This document shows positions 1 to 8,061 of a stretch of 64,000 nucleotides of DNA, one piece after another. The DNA is taken from the NCBI RefSeq assembly GCF_027789125.1, contig NZ_JAQFVF010000001.1:1-64000 (forward strand), read 5' to 3'. Made by a program: the position numbers and the translations under genes. The notes under the pieces were generated by a model. The model was not told the origin of the DNA, searched no databases, and saw only the letters and a program-made list of their open reading frames with translations. The number at the start of each line of letters is the position of its first letter. The first letter of the stretch is position 1. Source of the DNA: Paenibacillus aestuarii (lineage in GTDB: Bacteria; Bacillota; Bacilli; Paenibacillales; NBRC-103111).

Positions 1-18
1 CCGCGCCGCTAAGCCGGC

Positions 19-123
19 AAAATCGGACTGCAGCGCGGTTTGGTCGCGCCTCCTCCGCTGTAGTCCGGAAAAACCGGACTACAGCATGCTCGCTTCACGG
101 GCAGCGCTCTCTAGTCCGGTTTT
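19..123. repeat. REP-like palindromic repeat cluster
   Basis: Positions 58-68 and 74-84 form a perfect 11-bp inverted repeat (CTGTAGTCCGG / CCGGACTACAG) around a loop of five A. Diverged partial copies lie at 19-34 (AAAATCGGACTGCAGC) and near 113-123 (TAGTCCGGTTTT). A further copy of the right arm is at 28706-28723. No protein-coding gene is supported in 1-176, so this stretch looks like an extragenic repeat element. Confidence 0.5.
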
Positions 124-176
124 GCCCAGCTGCAGCAAACTTCGCCCCATGTCGCCGACCGCACCACCGCGCCGCC

Positions 177-229
177 ATGCAAAAAAGGACTTCCATCTCA
201 CTGTTCAGTGGAAATGGAAGTCCTTTCTA
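177..229 (-). terminator. Terminator of the hydroxyacid dehydrogenase gene
   Basis: A 13-bp perfect stem (184-196 with 214-226, AAAGGACTTCCAT) encloses a second small stem (CACTG/CAGTG) and is followed on the minus strand by a run of T. It begins a few bases after the dehydrogenase stop codon. Confidence 0.85.
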
Positions 230-1201
230 TTATCGCAGCTCCGGCACGATGTTCGGAGCAGTCTCACCTTTCAACGCCAGCACCAGGTTGCGGGCCGCAA
301 CCATGGCCATGTCGTTGCGCGTCTTCAAGGTCGCCGAGCCGATATGCGGCAGCGTGACCGCGTTGCTTAGTTGCAGCAGGCGGTTCGCCGGATCGACCGG
401 TTCCTGGTCGAAGACATCGAGGCCGGCGGCGTAGATCGTCTTTTGCTCCAGCGCCTCGATCAAAGCCTCCTCATCCACCAACGCGCCCCGCGAAGCATTA
501 ATGAAGATGGCGGTTTGTTTCATTAAGGCAAATTGCGCTTTGCCGATCATTTTGTGCGTTTCCTTCGTGTGCGGCGCCATCAGTACAACAAAATCGGAAG
601 TCGCCAGCAGCTCATCCAGCGGAGCGTATTGCACGCCAAGCCTTTCCTCAATGTCAGCTTTGCGGCTCCGGTTGCTGTATTGCACGTTCATATCGAATCC
701 GAATTTGGCGCGCTTGGCAATGGCCTCGCCAATCCGGCCCATGCCGATAATTCCGAGCGTGGCATGGTGAACATCGACGCCGAACAGCTGCTCGTCGCGG
801 ACCGATGACACCCAGCCGCCGTCTCTGACCAGCTTGTCCAGCTCCGGCAGGCGGCGCGCTGCGGAAAGAATGAGACCAAACACCAGATCGGCTACCGTAT
901 CATCGAGGACATATGGCGTGTGCGTGCCGATGATGTGTCTGGCTTTCATCGCTGCAATATCAAAGTTGTCGTAGCCCACGGAAATATTGCTGACTACTTT
1001 CAGCTGCGGCGCGGATTCCAGCAAGGTGTTGTCAATGCGAACTCCAGCTGGAATGAGCCCCTCCACTTCCCCTAACAAAGCGGAAAACTGCAGGCTGTCT
1101 GTTTCATTTGAAGAAGGAATGATGATTTCGCAATGATCCGATAAATAAGACATCACTTCGCTTGGAAGCTTTTTCATAACAAGGACTTTAGGCTTGCTCA
1201 T
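230..1201 (-). CDS. D-isomer-specific 2-hydroxyacid dehydrogenase
   Basis: This is an NAD(P)-dependent dehydrogenase of the glyoxylate/hydroxypyruvate reductase (D-glycerate dehydrogenase) type, reducing a 2-keto acid to a D-2-hydroxy acid in the cytoplasm. The 323 residues match the usual family length. The Rossmann motif GIIGMGRIGEAIA lies at about 150-162. The catalytic set is present: Arg in NASRGALVDE, Glu in FDQEPVD and His in LPHIGSAT. The ATG at 1201 follows a strong AAGGAGG ribosome site. It has its own terminator, and a 74-bp gap separates it from the EamA gene upstream, so joint transcription is possible but unproven. The exact substrate (glyoxylate, hydroxypyruvate or 2-ketogluconate) cannot be told from sequence. 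Confidence 0.88.
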   Translation of the reverse strand: MSKPKVLVMKKLPSEVMSYLSDHCEIIIPSSNETDSLQFSALLGEVEGLIPAGVRIDNTLLESAPQLKVVSNISVGYDNFDIAAMKARHIIGTHTPYVLDDTVADLVFGLILSAARRLPELDKLVRDGGWVSSVRDEQLFGVDVHHATLGIIGMGRIGEAIAKRAKFGFDMNVQYSNRSRKADIEERLGVQYAPLDELLATSDFVVLMAPHTKETHKMIGKAQFALMKQTAIFINASRGALVDEEALIEALEQKTIYAAGLDVFDQEPVDPANRLLQLSNAVTLPHIGSATLKTRNDMAMVAARNLVLALKGETAPNIVPELR

Positions 1202-1275
1202 CGTACGACCTCCTTTTTCTAGTAACTGCCAGTTTCAGCATACCAGAATCACGAGTCAGGAGACAATCCTAATCG

Positions 1276-2187
1276 TTATGCGCTTCTTTTCATGACGCTG
1301 CTCATGCTACGCGAAGGTTTGCGATTCACGAGAACGATACTCATTAATATCAAAATTAACCCCTCTAGCAGCGAAAGCGAAAACGGCTCATGGAAGAATA
1401 GCGTCCCTGTCAATATAGCGACTAACGGGATCAAAAACGTATAGGAAGCCACTTTGCTCGCTTCACCGGAATCAATCAGCTTATAAAATACAAGCCAGCC
1501 TATCGCAATCACAAAAATGGAGATGAACAGCAAGCTCCAAATAAATGACGGCTCCCACGCAACTTTAGACCAGCTCTCTACTTCGGAGCCTAATAGCGTC
1601 ATCAACACACCGCCGACGAGCAGCTGAAGGGTAACAAGCCAAATGGGGTCTACCATAGCCCCCTTTCTTTTTACATAGATCGTACCTAAGGCCCAGCTCA
1701 ATGAAGATCCGAGTGCAAGCAAAATCCCCGCGGCAGAAATATGACCGGACACACCGCCGGAACCAAGGCAAATAACCCCGACACCGGCGAAGCCGAGGAT
1801 CAATCCGGCGATTTTCAAACCGTTCATCGACTCTCCGAGCCAAATCCAGGAAAAAATGCCGACCAGCACAGGCTGAAGAAAGACGATCGCTGAAAATAAA
1901 CCGGCAGGCAAAAATTTAAGGCCAATCGTTTGCAGGCCGTAATATAAGATGACATTTACCAGGGCGGAGACAAGATAGATGCCCCATGTTTTTTTCAACT
2001 GCAAATGTTTCCATCTAGGTATCGCGACGAACAGCAGCAACAAGCCGCCCAGCAGCGTTCTCGTCCCGGAGAACAATACGGGAGGCATATATGCCAATGC
2101 ATATTTAGATAAAGGCCAGTTGACACCCCAGACGAGTACTAAGAAGACGATCAGCAGGGCGGTTTTCAACTTCGTAGATTTATTCAC
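1276..2187 (-). CDS. EamA/DMT-family transporter
   Basis: A 303-residue integral membrane protein with about ten hydrophobic segments in two EamA repeats, typical of the drug/metabolite transporter superfamily. Its N terminus (LVWGVNWPLSKYAL) and mid-protein motif (GVGVICLGSGG) fit the family. Such proteins usually export amino acids or other metabolites, but the substrate cannot be inferred. The start is a GTG at 2187 preceded by AAAGGAG. It begins 28 bp after the CidB/LrgB-like gene, so the three minus-strand genes may form one operon. The C-terminal tail is basic (RKPSRSMSSVMKRSA). Confidence 0.87.
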   Translation of the reverse strand: MNKSTKLKTALLIVFLVLVWGVNWPLSKYALAYMPPVLFSGTRTLLGGLLLLFVAIPRWKHLQLKKTWGIYLVSALVNVILYYGLQTIGLKFLPAGLFSAIVFLQPVLVGIFSWIWLGESMNGLKIAGLILGFAGVGVICLGSGGVSGHISAAGILLALGSSLSWALGTIYVKRKGAMVDPIWLVTLQLLVGGVLMTLLGSEVESWSKVAWEPSFIWSLLFISIFVIAIGWLVFYKLIDSGEASKVASYTFLIPLVAILTGTLFFHEPFSLSLLEGLILILMSIVLVNRKPSRSMSSVMKRSA

Positions 2188-2215
2188 TTTGATGTTATTC
2201 TCCTTTATCTGCTTT

Positions 2216-2896
2216 TTACAAGAATGCTTTTAATATCCATGGTGTTATAAAAAGTGTAATGACGGCAGCCATGATCATCGAAATGCTCGATACCGTGCCT
2301 GTAAGGCTGCCAAACTCAAACGCTTTGGAAGTGCCGGCCCCGTGAGCGCTCGTTCCGAGCAGCACGCCGCGGGCGATATCGTTGCGGATGTTGCACAGCC
2401 GAATCACAAAGGGCCCGATCAACGAGCCGAAAATGCCCGTGATCATCACCGCAATAGCCGTTATCGTCGGAATGCCGCCAATCGACTGCGAGACGGCCAT
2501 AGCAATCGGCGTCGTCGCGGAATGCGGGATGAGGCTGAAGATGAGCTGCGAGTCCAGATGCAGTGCTTTGGCGAGCCACATGGACGAGGCCACGGCTACC
2601 GCGGAGCCTGTCAGCACGCTGACGATAATTTGTACAGCATGTTTTTTCACGAGATCAAAATGCTTCGACAACGGTATGGCAAACGCAATCGTGGCGGGCT
2701 GAAGCATATCGGACAGCCAGTGCGCCCCTGCGTTATAGGTTTCGAATTGAATGCGCGAAGTCAGCAAAAGCACCGCTAAGGCCACAGGCGTAATAATTAG
2801 CGGAGAAAGAATCATAATAGGTTTGTAGCGATAAAGATGGCTGGATACTACATAAATCAGTACCGTGACCAAAATACTGGCAGCCCCCAAGATCAT
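2216..2896 (-). CDS. CidB/LrgB-family membrane protein
   Basis: A 226-residue protein of the LrgB/CidB family, classically called antiholin or holin partner and in Bacillus linked to pyruvate or glycolate transport. It has many hydrophobic segments and the family motifs PHSATTPIAM and LIGPFVIRLCNI, and ends with a conserved GTGTSKAFEFG-type stretch (here HGAGTSKAFEFGSLTG). The start is chosen at the ATG at 2896, which overlaps the stop codon of the upstream CidA/LrgA gene as ATGA and has an AAAGGGG ribosome site. A longer reading starting at 2950 would overlap the upstream gene by about 60 bases and is less likely. Confidence 0.87.
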   Translation of the reverse strand: MILGAASILVTVLIYVVSSHLYRYKPIMILSPLIITPVALAVLLLTSRIQFETYNAGAHWLSDMLQPATIAFAIPLSKHFDLVKKHAVQIIVSVLTGSAVAVASSMWLAKALHLDSQLIFSLIPHSATTPIAMAVSQSIGGIPTITAIAVMITGIFGSLIGPFVIRLCNIRNDIARGVLLGTSAHGAGTSKAFEFGSLTGTVSSISMIMAAVITLFITPWILKAFL

Positions 2897-3264
2897 GGCC
2901 GTGATAACCCCTTTCGTTTGGCGATCACTTGCGCGACCAGTCCGCTGCAAACCATCACGATGACGGTTCCGAACACGATCACAAGCACGATTTGCAAACC
3001 CTTATCCACTAGCAATTGCCGGTATGAAATGATGCCGACCGCAGGCGGTATGAAAAACAGCAGCATCGTCGCGATCAGCCAGTTAGAGCCCGCCTCCAGC
3101 AGCTTGCGGGGAAGCAGCTTCATTTGGAGCAGAAGAAAAACGAGAATCATGCCTAGAATACTTCCGGGTACAGGGATATGCAGCCATTGGACAAGTTTGT
3201 TCATAAGCCAGGAAACGATGATTAAAAAAGCAATTTGGATACTAACGGTAAGCCCCGTCTTCAT
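2893..3264 (-). CDS. CidA/LrgA-family membrane protein
   Basis: A 123-residue holin-like protein with four predicted membrane segments and the family signature VPGSILGMILVFLLL. It is the partner of the CidB/LrgB-type gene, to which it is translationally coupled by an ATGA overlap. The ATG at 3264 is preferred because AAAGGGGAT sits eight bases upstream; starts further upstream lack such a site. The divergent LysR gene suggests the same control logic as the Bacillus ywbHG-ywbI locus. Whether the pair acts in cell lysis or in transport of small organic acids is not decided by the sequence. Confidence 0.86.
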   Translation of the reverse strand: MKTGLTVSIQIAFLIIVSWLMNKLVQWLHIPVPGSILGMILVFLLLQMKLLPRKLLEAGSNWLIATMLLFFIPPAVGIISYRQLLVDKGLQIVLVIVFGTVIVMVCSGLVAQVIAKRKGLSRP

Positions 3265-3280
3265 GGATCCATCCCCTTTC

Positions 3281-3346
3281 ATGAAAAGTGTACAGCAGCC
3301 ACTTTCATAGGTAAAATACATTTACAGAATGGTTTTCATTCCATTC
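3281..3346. promoter_or_regulatory. Candidate LysR operators between the divergent genes
   Basis: Two inverted repeats lie in the 112-bp divergent space. ATGAAAAGTG (3281-3290) faces CACTTTCAT (3300-3308), and GAATGG (3327-3332) faces CCATTC (3341-3346) with eight bases between. Their position suits binding by the adjacent LysR regulator. That assignment is inference. Confidence 0.4.
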
Positions 3347-3376
3347 GGTTATGAAGTTAGGGGGAGGAAACATCCG

Positions 3377-4264
3377 TTGGAAATCCGGCATTTGCAATAC
3401 TTTTTGGAAGTGGTGCGGTGGCAAAGTTTTACTAAAGCCGCTCAGGCGCTCTATATTACACAACCAACGATCAGCAAAACGATTAAAATGATCGAAGACG
3501 AGCTGGGTGTCGTCCTGTTCGAGCGGATCGGCAGCAAACGCATCGTTCTGACCGATGCAGGCTCGATTCTTTTGGCACAGGCCGGGCAGATGGTCCAGTC
3601 GTTCGAATATATGACGTCGCGGCTCGATGAGCTTATGCAGGTTAAGGTCGGACGCATCCGCATAGGGCTGCCGCCGATGGTCGGGGTAAGCTTCTTCCCG
3701 CCCATTATCGGAAAATTCCACGAGCAGTTTCCGAAGATCACCCTGCAGCTCGTCGAGCACGGCGCCAAAAAAGTCGAGGCTGAGGTCGGGTCGGGCGAGC
3801 TCGATATCGGTGTCATCCTGCTGCCGACCAAGGACGAGCTGTTTGAATCCATATGCCTGGTGAAGCAGCGGCTGATGCTCGTCGTCTCCACTGCGCACCG
3901 ATTGGCTTCAAGTCCCGAAGTTCGGTTGGCTGAGCTGAGGGAGGAGCCTTTTCTGCTGTTTCATGAAGATTTTGCTTTGCATGACCGGATTATTGCCGCC
4001 TGCGAGGAGCAGGGCTTCCAGCCGAACGTTGTTTATAAAAGCACGCAATGGGATTTTATTTGCGAGATGGTCGCCGCCAATCTGGGCATCGCTTTGCTGC
4101 CCGAAGCGATCTGCAAGGAGCTGGATCCGCAGCGCTTGCGTGTGATCGCTTTGACGCAGCCGGTGCTCCCCTGGCATCTGGCTATGATTTGGCGGCGGGA
4201 CGGTTACTTGTCCTATGCGGCGCGGGAGTGGATCGCTTTTGTGCAGAAGATGTTCGGAGAGTAA
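3377..4264 (+). CDS. LysR-family regulator, CidR-like
   Basis: A 295-residue LysR-type transcription factor. The N-terminal winged helix (IRHLQYFLEVVRWQSFTKAA, then LYITQPTISKTIKMIE) is followed by a substrate-binding effector domain. The start is assigned to TTG at 3377, which gives the typical family beginning (LEIRHLQYF) and lies ten bases after GGGGAGG; the upstream ATG at 3329 has no ribosome site and would add an unusual 16-residue leader. It is divergent from the CidA/CidB-like pair and probably activates them in response to a small organic acid such as acetate, as known for CidR. A terminator follows. Confidence 0.88.
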   Translation: MEIRHLQYFLEVVRWQSFTKAAQALYITQPTISKTIKMIEDELGVVLFERIGSKRIVLTDAGSILLAQAGQMVQSFEYMTSRLDELMQVKVGRIRIGLPPMVGVSFFPPIIGKFHEQFPKITLQLVEHGAKKVEAEVGSGELDIGVILLPTKDELFESICLVKQRLMLVVSTAHRLASSPEVRLAELREEPFLLFHEDFALHDRIIAACEEQGFQPNVVYKSTQWDFICEMVAANLGIALLPEAICKELDPQRLRVIALTQPVLPWHLAMIWRRDGYLSYAAREWIAFVQKMFGE

Positions 4265-4276
4265 GAATACGAGAAA

Positions 4277-4308
4277 ACGAGACGCCGTTTGTGACGTCCC
4301 GTTTTTTT
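4277..4308 (+). terminator. Terminator of the LysR gene
   Basis: An 8-bp stem with one mismatch (ACGAGACG at 4277-4284, CGTCCCGT at 4295-4302) is followed by seven T. Confidence 0.65.
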
Positions 4309-4319
4309 GTATTTTTTAA

Positions 4320-4500
4320 GTGTCCACTTGGGTTGACTGGGCGGATTTGGCAGCAGGAAATTCGGTAACAACGGAACACAGCCTTACTTCAGCTCAAGCA
4401 AGTCAATGGAAAATCAATATTAGCAATGCCGACGGATCCTCTGGTTCATTTGATGCAGCTGTTCGTGATGGACGACCTGTAAGATTTAAAATACATACGC
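4320..4500 (+). other. Possible gene remnant, unassigned
   Basis: About 190 bases between two terminators hold an open frame that could encode ordinary soluble-protein sequence (TSAQASQWKINISNADGSSG, then AVRDGRPVRFKIHTH), but it has no ribosome site at its ATG (4320) and runs into the next hairpin. It may be the end of a decayed or translocated gene. I do not recognise the family. Confidence 0.2.
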
Positions 4501-4501
4501 A

Positions 4502-4548
4502 CTTGCAGCGAAAAGAGCCTCCTAACCGGGGGCTCTTTTCGCTGCAAG
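4502..4548. terminator. Bidirectional terminator overlapping the nucleotidyltransferase stop
   Basis: An 18-bp perfect inverted repeat (4502-4519 with 4531-4548) contains the AAAAGAGCC...GGCTCTTTT core. The nucleotidyltransferase stop codon (4522-4524) lies in its loop region, so the last codons of that gene are part of the hairpin. Confidence 0.75.
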
Positions 4549-5370
4549 CTCATTCGTTTCACCGATGAGCTCATGTATGATGGCGATGGCGCTTAGCATA
4601 TCATCTCCATTAACCGTAAGCCCCGTGTAAGCTTGTTGCACACGCGACTCAAACTGCTCGGGCGCGATGGCGAATCTCGCCACGTAGGCTACGGCGCCTT
4701 TTTCATTCAGCATGTAGTCGCCATTCAAGGCAAAAAGCACTTGCGTCAAGCAGCTTACCGCACGAAACAAATGCCCGGCGATATAAGAAATATCGCCGCG
4801 GGACACGCCTTTTGAGGCGTTGTCAGCCGAGAATGCCGCTTCCCATAGAAACTTGGCGACTGTTGCTTGTTGCAGCACCGGCGAATACGGCTGCGTATGA
4901 GCTTTCAACCCGGCAATCAGCCCTTTGGGGTCCCATAAAGGCCGGCATACCGCGATTTCGCCCATATAAATACTGTTCACAAATCCATGCGGGTGACCAG
5001 GCTGATAATCGATGCGCACCATGCCATGCGTGCAATCCTCGATCGTTTCCGCCACTTTCTCGAGCTCGCGATACAGAAAATCAACGCCCAAACCGTTCAC
5101 TTGCAGCCAGCCGCCGCCATTAATCCACGGTCCCCACTCGCCGATCGGAGTTACCAGACTATCCCGCTTCAAGTCATCGAGCTGTCGGGCAATCTCTGAC
5201 AATGCATCAAGGTCAAGCGGTCTATTCGCTCTGTAATAAATGCCGATATCCAAATCGGATTTCTCGGTATGTGTCCCCCGAGCACGGGAGCCGCCGAGAA
5301 CGACGGCTTCCACGCCCGAGACATTTTTCAGTCGATCTGTGATCCGTTCCAGTAAGGAAGTAACTTCCAT
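4522..5370 (-). CDS. Nucleotidyltransferase-domain protein
   Basis: A 282-residue protein with an N-terminal polymerase-beta-type nucleotidyltransferase fold. The signature GGSRARG followed by SDLDIGIYY (about residues 26-46) gives the GS motif and the two metal-binding aspartates. The rest is mostly helical and resembles the C-terminal part of proteins annotated as aminoglycoside adenylyltransferase-like or as general nucleotidyltransferases. It probably transfers a nucleotide from NTP to a small molecule or protein; the target is unknown, and resistance function is not established. AGGTG lies six bases before the ATG. The gene stands alone between a tandem repeat and a terminator. Confidence 0.75.
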   Translation of the reverse strand: MEVTSLLERITDRLKNVSGVEAVVLGGSRARGTHTEKSDLDIGIYYRANRPLDLDALSEIARQLDDLKRDSLVTPIGEWGPWINGGGWLQVNGLGVDFLYRELEKVAETIEDCTHGMVRIDYQPGHPHGFVNSIYMGEIAVCRPLWDPKGLIAGLKAHTQPYSPVLQQATVAKFLWEAAFSADNASKGVSRGDISYIAGHLFRAVSCLTQVLFALNGDYMLNEKGAVAYVARFAIAPEQFESRVQQAYTGLTVNGDDMLSAIAIIHELIGETNELAAKRAPG

Positions 5371-5396
5371 AGCCGCACCTGCATTCCCTTAACATT

Positions 5397-5492
5397 TCCT
5401 TGTGGCCTTGTTGCCTTATTGCCTTATTGCCTTATAGCCTTATTGCCTTATAGCCTTATTACTTTATTGCCTTCTAGCCTTCTAGCCCTGTG
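5397..5492. repeat. Octanucleotide tandem repeat, about 12 units
   Basis: The consensus GCCTTATT/GCCTTATA repeats every 8 bases from 5405 to 5492 (eleven units, most exact or with one or two changes), with a degenerate unit at 5397-5404. It lies between the start of the nucleotidyltransferase gene and the end of the GH116 gene. An 8-bp unit does not preserve a reading frame, so it is unlikely to be coding. Confidence 0.85.
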
Positions 5493-5542
5493 GCCGCCAC
5501 TATGCGCCAAACGGTCAAACGCATGCCCTTTCCGCTGCCCGC

Positions 5543-7999
5543 CTACAGCGTCCAAGTTTTCCCGCAAGCCTGCACCTCGATGCCAGCAGCATCGCCGTGC
5601 AGGACGCTAACGACAGGCTCAATTTCGCCTGTTGCGCTGTTCTTCGCTTGGCTGTAGGTTCCCCAAGCCGTTCCTGTACTCCAGAAGCAGGTGAACTGCT
5701 CCTGCTCAATGACCGGCGCAAATTTCATTTGTTTGCGCGCCATATCAAACTCAAAACCGCTCAGCGCCACCAGCAAGCCCCAGCTTGCCATGGAACGCGC
5801 ATAGTGGTGGCCGCACTCCACTTCGTTCCACGGGCTGCGGCGCACGCCGTCGTGACGGTCGCGCACGGCTTTGACGACGGTCAGTCCTTCTTCGATCAGG
5901 CCTTCATAGATCAAGTGCGTAGCGACTTGGTACTCAATACCGGTCCATACCTCGTCGGAATACACAAACGGCAGGCGGGGACGTCCGCCTTGCGGCCAGG
6001 AGCAGAGGAGCAGTCCCTGCTCGTCATTGAGCACGTAGGTTCTCTGACAATTGGCATGATTGGAGAAGTCCGTCTTGAAGTTGTATTTGAACACGGAATG
6101 AATCGCCTGCTTGACATGCTCCTTCGGCAATAAATAACCGAGGCCGTACAGATGCGCGAGCTGCTGCCCCAGCAGTTGGTCGGACAGACAGCCGATGCCA
6201 TGCTGATACTTATACGCATTGACATCTTCAAGGCGCTGTACGTAGTACTCGCCGTTCCACGTCAGCTTCTCGAGCTGGGCGGAGCTTTTGGCGAATACAT
6301 CTTTGTACAAGTTAACCGTGGCTTCTTCGCCCAAATAAGCGGCCATTTCCTGTCCGGCTCTTAATGCCCCCAGGAAGAAGGTGCCCGTCAAAGGGTTCGG
6401 CCCGTAAAACTCGATATCGTACGTATTGTGCTGCACGCCGTCAAACACATAATCTTCATCCGTGTCCCAATGGTTGAAAGCGAATTTCAAAGTCTTTTTC
6501 ACCGATGGCCACAGCTCACGCAAAAAGGTGTCGTCTCCGGTCAGCTTCCATTCCCGGTACACCCTCATGATCGCGCCCATCTGCCCGTCGGCGGCCGCCG
6601 GAGCTTCCTTGCCGTGCCAAATCCATTCGGTGTCGAACATTTTCAGCGCGCGGAAGTTCATTTTCCCATCGTCGTTGATCTCTTCTAGGAACTCGGTGCG
6701 CCGCATGTTCTGTTCCAGAGACGGGAACAGGAATGCCAGCGTCTGCGCATAGTTCCATACATGGGTGCAGTTCCCGTCGCAGCAGCCCCAGTCGTTGAAG
6801 CAGCCTTCGTAGCCGAGGAAGCGTCCGTCCTTCAGCCAGAAGCAAGTCGTGCTGCGAAGCACTGTGATGTTGTTGGCGATCGCTTCCGTCACGTAAGGCG
6901 GGAAAGTGCTGCTGAACAGCGCGTCCCGGAACTTGAACGTTTCCTGCTGTAAGCGGGGTAAATGGTTGACCAGATACGAAGCCGCAGACCACGAGCTGTC
7001 GAACTGATTGACGTAGTGATTTTGCGTCAACTCACGCCCTGGCGCCTTTACCCTGACATTCTCGCTCCACCCATTCAACCGATTGGGGAAATACCAGGAC
7101 AAAATGAACTGGATCGGTTTGGTTTCGCCCGGAGCCAGCGTTTCATACACGCCAAGCGTTGCTGTATCCGTTTTCCCTTCCTCGCTCGGTGTTTCATAGC
7201 CTAGGTCATTAAGCCGTCCATCCTCGGCAAAATCATCCCAGAATTCCTGCAGGAAATCAAACCAAACTCCACGCAGCCAAGCTCTTTTGTACGTCACCTG
7301 CCGATTCGTTGTCACCAAGGATAAGTTGCCATACTTCTCCTCGCCGGATTGGTATTTATTGGAATATAGATGAAGTCCGCTAAACCCCGCAGCGGTCCGG
7401 TACTCATTCACATTTTGCCCCGCTTCAGGAGTGATTAGATTGTAGAACTTATCATAGCTGAAACCGCCAATCGGATTAAGCAGCGATCCGGCGATCGTCA
7501 CATCCACCGGCTTATCGGATGTATTGGTCACGTGATACGTCAGCACGGCGCCAGGCAGTCCTGAATCGTTCGGATTCAAGGGGATGAACGGGGTAAAAGC
7601 TTCCAGCGATACGGACACGGGCAGATCGCGATCTGTAAAATCAATGCGGGCAACAGGGAACTCCCCTCGCAGCGTTGAGGCATCGAGGCGGGGCAGCCCT
7701 CCGCCCGAGATCGGATGATAGCCGTGCGACAAGCTGTGCGGCGGCGTGATTTTGGACTCCAGCACCTTCGCGACCGGCGCAGCGCCTTCAGCTTTCGCCC
7801 AGATGGCGAAATAGCTGTTCGGCAAGCTGACGCCTTTGCCCGGGTGGTTGAACAGTTCCCAATCGCGCAGCTCCCCTCTCGCACCGAGCGATACGTTCCC
7901 GGCGCCGATCCCGCCAAGCAGGAAAGCCGCCTCCGTAGCCTCGCCTGAATAGGTCCGCTGCGGACCTAATTCAAATAATGTTTCCCTCGCATTTCCCAT
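5543..7999 (-). CDS. GH116 family beta-glycosidase (GBA2-like)
   Basis: An 818-residue protein related to non-lysosomal glucosylceramidase and bacterial GH116 beta-glucosidases/xylosidases, which hydrolyse beta-glycosides with retention. The N-terminal beta domain begins with the family motif GGIGAGNVSLGARGELRDW. The (alpha/alpha)6 catalytic domain has NDWGCCDGNCTHVWNYAQ, then NTYDIEFYGPNPLTGTFF (likely holding the acid/base Asp, by memory of the family), then GCLSDQLLGQ and SDEVWTGIEYQVA. No signal peptide is seen, so it should act inside the cell on imported oligosaccharides. The ATG at 7999 has GGAGAGGAG eight bases upstream; an upstream start at 8026 is less likely. It is the last gene of the sugar ABC operon. 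Confidence 0.92.
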   Translation of the reverse strand: MGNARETLFELGPQRTYSGEATEAAFLLGGIGAGNVSLGARGELRDWELFNHPGKGVSLPNSYFAIWAKAEGAAPVAKVLESKITPPHSLSHGYHPISGGGLPRLDASTLRGEFPVARIDFTDRDLPVSVSLEAFTPFIPLNPNDSGLPGAVLTYHVTNTSDKPVDVTIAGSLLNPIGGFSYDKFYNLITPEAGQNVNEYRTAAGFSGLHLYSNKYQSGEEKYGNLSLVTTNRQVTYKRAWLRGVWFDFLQEFWDDFAEDGRLNDLGYETPSEEGKTDTATLGVYETLAPGETKPIQFILSWYFPNRLNGWSENVRVKAPGRELTQNHYVNQFDSSWSAASYLVNHLPRLQQETFKFRDALFSSTFPPYVTEAIANNITVLRSTTCFWLKDGRFLGYEGCFNDWGCCDGNCTHVWNYAQTLAFLFPSLEQNMRRTEFLEEINDDGKMNFRALKMFDTEWIWHGKEAPAAADGQMGAIMRVYREWKLTGDDTFLRELWPSVKKTLKFAFNHWDTDEDYVFDGVQHNTYDIEFYGPNPLTGTFFLGALRAGQEMAAYLGEEATVNLYKDVFAKSSAQLEKLTWNGEYYVQRLEDVNAYKYQHGIGCLSDQLLGQQLAHLYGLGYLLPKEHVKQAIHSVFKYNFKTDFSNHANCQRTYVLNDEQGLLLCSWPQGGRPRLPFVYSDEVWTGIEYQVATHLIYEGLIEEGLTVVKAVRDRHDGVRRSPWNEVECGHHYARSMASWGLLVALSGFEFDMARKQMKFAPVIEQEQFTCFWSTGTAWGTYSQAKNSATGEIEPVVSVLHGDAAGIEVQACGKTWTL

Positions 8000-8061
8000 G
8001 TTGTTTGCTCCTCTCCCGACATGCATATTTTTGTCATCATGAAGTTCATGGATGCCGTCAG

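Noticed and set aside
7575-7917. Long antisense frames inside the GH116, aldehyde dehydrogenase and other GC-rich genes.
   Set aside because: They mirror the codon structure of the real genes and encode low-complexity Arg/Ser/Pro-rich sequence.
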